A stretch of 7,516 bases of DNA, taken from NCBI GenBank assembly GCA_012837395.1, contig DURF01000010.1, positions 1 through 7,516 on the forward strand. The letters run 5' to 3'. Below, piece after piece: positions 5,691 through 7,516 of the stretch. The notes below the pieces were generated by a model. The model was given only the letters and a program-made list of their open reading frames with translations, had not been told where the DNA came from and searched no databases. Each line of letters begins with the position of its first letter. Within the stretch, counting starts at the first letter, position 1. The translations under genes and the position numbers were made by a program. The DNA comes from Acholeplasma sp. (GTDB taxonomy: Bacteria > Bacillota_I > Bacilli_A > Acholeplasmatales > Acholeplasmataceae).

Positions 5691-6212
5691 TCACTTATAA
5701 TTTTTTAAAAAATCTTTTCCTTTCAATTCGTTTGGTTCTTCAAGTTCTAATTCTTTAAAATCGTTTTGTCGCATCGCTTCAAACAATACAATCGCAACAC
5801 TATTAGATAAGTTTAGACTTCTAACATCTTTAGTTGTTGGAATTCTAAAGCAATTTTCAATATTATTAGCTAATAATGTTCTATCTATTCCATATGATTC
5901 ACTACCAAAGATAACATAGACCTTTTCATTTGTTTTAAATTCAATGTCAGAATAAACTTTGTTTGCATATCTAGTTAGATAATAATATTTACCTTTATTT
6001 TTATTTTGGAAATCTTCAAAACTTTCATGTATTTCATAATTTATCTTATCATAATAATCAACTGCACTTCTTCTAAGTTTACGATCATCAATTTCAAAAC
6101 CCATTGGTTTAATTAAATGAAGTTTCATATTTAATGAAACACAAGTCCTCATTATGTTACCAGTGTTTTGTGGGATTTCCGGATTAAATAAAACTATTTC
6201 AATATTAGACAT
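5691..6212 (-). CDS. trmL: tRNA (cytidine/uridine-34-2'-O)-methyltransferase TrmL
   Basis: A 173-residue SPOUT-class (trefoil-knot) methyltransferase that uses S-adenosylmethionine to 2'-O-methylate the wobble nucleotide of certain leucine tRNAs. The three SPOUT motifs are clear: NPEIPQNTGNIMRTC (10-24), YVIFGSESYGI (99-109), and RIPTTKDVRSLNLSNSVAI (123-141) followed by EAMRQ (145-149). Length is slightly above the usual 150-160 because of a short charged C-terminal tail. The ATG at 6212 is chosen because the family begins only a few residues before the first motif; an in-frame TTG at 6245 with AAAGG upstream would add 11 atypical residues. The start overlaps the end of pncB by 8 bp and has no strong ribosome binding site, which points to translational coupling. 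The gene ends at TGA, followed immediately by an in-frame TAA. Confidence 0.94.
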   Translation of the reverse strand: MSNIEIVLFNPEIPQNTGNIMRTCVSLNMKLHLIKPMGFEIDDRKLRRSAVDYYDKINYEIHESFEDFQNKNKGKYYYLTRYANKVYSDIEFKTNEKVYVIFGSESYGIDRTLLANNIENCFRIPTTKDVRSLNLSNSVAIVLFEAMRQNDFKELELEEPNELKGKDFLKNYK

Positions 6213-7516
6213 TGTTATTACCGTTTTTAGAACGATATTTTTCAATTAATGACCTTTTTAAATCCCATAAGTCTTGTGATAAATCAACATAAAACAAATG
6301 TGGGCTTTCAAGTCTTTTAACCTCTGGCCATAGAGTTTTCATTTGTTTTTGATGATAATCTCTAATCTCATCTAAAGTCGGTTTTTTATATACAAGTTTT
6401 CCTTTTACAAAAATAGGTTCTAATAATTTTCTTGCTTTAAAGTTTCTAATTGTTTTTCTTTTGTAAATATGTTCCGGATGGAAAAGCACATATGGTTTAT
6501 CTTCATCAATTACTTCATCATGAAGTGCCATTAAATCAGCTATCGCCATATTATTTTCATCATAGAAGCGATAAAGTTGTTTAAATCCTGGGGTAGTTGT
6601 TTTCGCAATGTTTTCACTAAGTTTAATCTTAGGCGTTAAAACCCCATCTTCAGTTGCTGCTGATAATTTAAAAACTCCACCAAATACTGCTTCTGATCTT
6701 GCGGTTACTAATCTTTCACCGACCCCAAAAGAATCAATTTGTGCGCCTTGATGAATTAATTCTTTTATTAAATATTCATCAAGTGAGTTAGAAACAGTAA
6801 TTTTAGTGCGATGCATACCAGCATCATCTAACATCTTTCGGGCTTGTTTGGTAAGATAAGCTAAATCACCACTGTCTATTCTAATTCCTCTAACATACTC
6901 ACCCATAGGTGCTAAGAATTCTTTTTCTAACTTAATAGCATTAGGTATACCTTGTTTTAAAGTATCATATGTATCAACTAATAATATAGTACTTTTAGGA
7001 AATGTTTTTGCGTATGATAAAAATGCATCATATTCAGTTTTATAACTTTGTACATAACTATGAGCCATTGTTCCAAGCGCTGGAATACCATATGCATATT
7101 CTGCATATGTGTTTGATGTTCCTGCAACTCCGGCAATATATGCAGCTCTAGCTCCATAAATTGATGCGTCATAACCATGAGCACGTCTGGCACCAAACTC
7201 CATAACCATTCTACCATCAGCTTGAGTTACTATTCTTGATGCTTTAGTAGCGATTAATGATTGATGATTAATTGTTAATAAAATCATCGTCTCTATCAAT
7301 TGACATTCAATAATAGGGCCCTTAACAACCATAATTGGTTCTTGTGGGAAAATTGGTGTTCCCTCAACTACAGAATATAAATCAGAAGTAAATTTAAAAT
7401 TTCTTAAGTAATCTAAAAACTCTTCACTAAAAACATTTTTATTTCTTAATAAATTTATCTCGTTTTCATCAAAAGATAAATTTTTAATATAATCAATTAC
7501 TTGTTCCAAACCAGCC
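6205..7516 (-). CDS. pncB: Nicotinate phosphoribosyltransferase, N-terminus cut by window edge
   Basis: The C-terminal 436 residues of nicotinate phosphoribosyltransferase, which joins nicotinate to PRPP (with ATP hydrolysis) to give nicotinate mononucleotide, the entry step of NAD salvage. Motifs, numbered from the Leu codon at 7509, are EFGARRAHGYDAS (104-116), GTMAHSYV (146-153) with the histidine expected to be phosphorylated in the catalytic cycle, LLVDTYDTLKQG (176-187), RIDSGDL (210-216), SNSLDE (240-245) and the phosphate-binding GVGERLVTA (262-270). The frame is open through the right edge: codons before 7509 read Ala-Gly, giving the conserved AGLEQ, and the codon at 7509 is TTG for leucine, not a start. 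About 45 N-terminal residues are missing from view. It is probably the first visible gene of a pncB-trmL-hemolysin III operon. Confidence 0.97.
   Translation of the reverse strand, partial: AGLEQVIDYIKNLSFDENEINLLRNKNVFSEEFLDYLRNFKFTSDLYSVVEGTPIFPQEPIMVVKGPIIECQLIETMILLTINHQSLIATKASRIVTQADGRMVMEFGARRAHGYDASIYGARAAYIAGVAGTSNTYAEYAYGIPALGTMAHSYVQSYKTEYDAFLSYAKTFPKSTILLVDTYDTLKQGIPNAIKLEKEFLAPMGEYVRGIRIDSGDLAYLTKQARKMLDDAGMHRTKITVSNSLDEYLIKELIHQGAQIDSFGVGERLVTARSEAVFGGVFKLSAATEDGVLTPKIKLSENIAKTTTPGFKQLYRFYDENNMAIADLMALHDEVIDEDKPYVLFHPEHIYKRKTIRNFKARKLLEPIFVKGKLVYKKPTLDEIRDYHQKQMKTLWPEVKRLESPHLFYVDLSQDLWDLKRSLIEKYRSKNGNNNV

Noticed and set aside
5691..5693. TGA read as tryptophan (Mycoplasma-type code)
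   Set aside because: Reading through would add only one residue before a TAA, so this codon alone is not decisive. However, all about 20 tryptophans in the window are TGG and no gene needs an internal TGA.
6213..6245. TTG start at 6245 extending TrmL by 11 residues
   Set aside because: AAAGG lies upstream of it, so it is not impossible, but TrmL proteins begin just before the first SPOUT motif and the ATG at 6212 fits this and the overlap with pncB.
6978..7217. Second minus-strand frame inside pncB
   Set aside because: It is a shifted reading of the conserved nicotinate phosphoribosyltransferase sequence, with no independent start signal or domain.
6205..7509. Nicotinate phosphoribosyltransferase as a complete gene starting at 7509
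   Set aside because: The codon at 7509 is TTG in a conserved AGLEQ context and the frame is open to the window edge; the family has about 45 more N-terminal residues.

Overview
This window is a strongly AT-rich, gene-dense stretch of a bacterial chromosome. Gene content is that of a low-GC Firmicutes or Mollicutes-type organism. All roughly 20 tryptophan codons in the genes are TGG, no gene needs an in-frame TGA, and one gene ends at TGA. This argues against the Mycoplasma/Spiroplasma code and fits the standard bacterial code. An Acholeplasma- or Izemoplasma-like lineage, or another AT-rich relative of Bacilli, would fit; the species cannot be named from the sequence alone.

Layout: one gene lies on the plus strand at the left edge, a uracil-DNA glycosylase-superfamily protein (7-609). 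It converges on a long minus-strand block through a shared hairpin terminator (599-622). Reading the minus strand from right to left, the block starts with a nicotinate phosphoribosyltransferase gene cut by the right edge (6205-7516). It overlaps trmL, a tRNA wobble-nucleotide methyltransferase gene (5691-6212), which is followed after 4 nt by a hemolysin III/PAQR-family membrane protein (5027-5686). A candidate promoter then precedes acetate kinase (3778-4977), which overlaps a DUF975 membrane-protein gene (3183-3788) that ends at a strong terminator (3155-3178). Next comes a PHP-domain phosphoesterase of the HisJ type (2297-3103). The block ends with an AzgA-type purine permease (626-2035) preceded by a promoter, a guanine-class purine riboswitch and an intrinsic terminator.

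Functionally this is core salvage and energy metabolism: nicotinate salvage to NAD, purine uptake repressed by guanine or hypoxanthine, ATP generation from acetyl phosphate, tRNA modification and DNA repair. That suits an organism with reduced biosynthesis. The best regulatory content is the riboswitch, for which mutually exclusive antiterminator and terminator helices can be drawn directly from the sequence.

Two computed starts are corrected here. The permease starts at the ATG at 2035, not a TTG at 2068. TrmL starts at the ATG at 6212, not a TTG at 6245. The nicotinate phosphoribosyltransferase runs off the window. I found no mobile element, CRISPR array, tRNA, rRNA or defence system, and nothing that looks like an undescribed multi-gene system. 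There is no gene-free stretch over 300 bases; the longest (2036-2296) holds the riboswitch.
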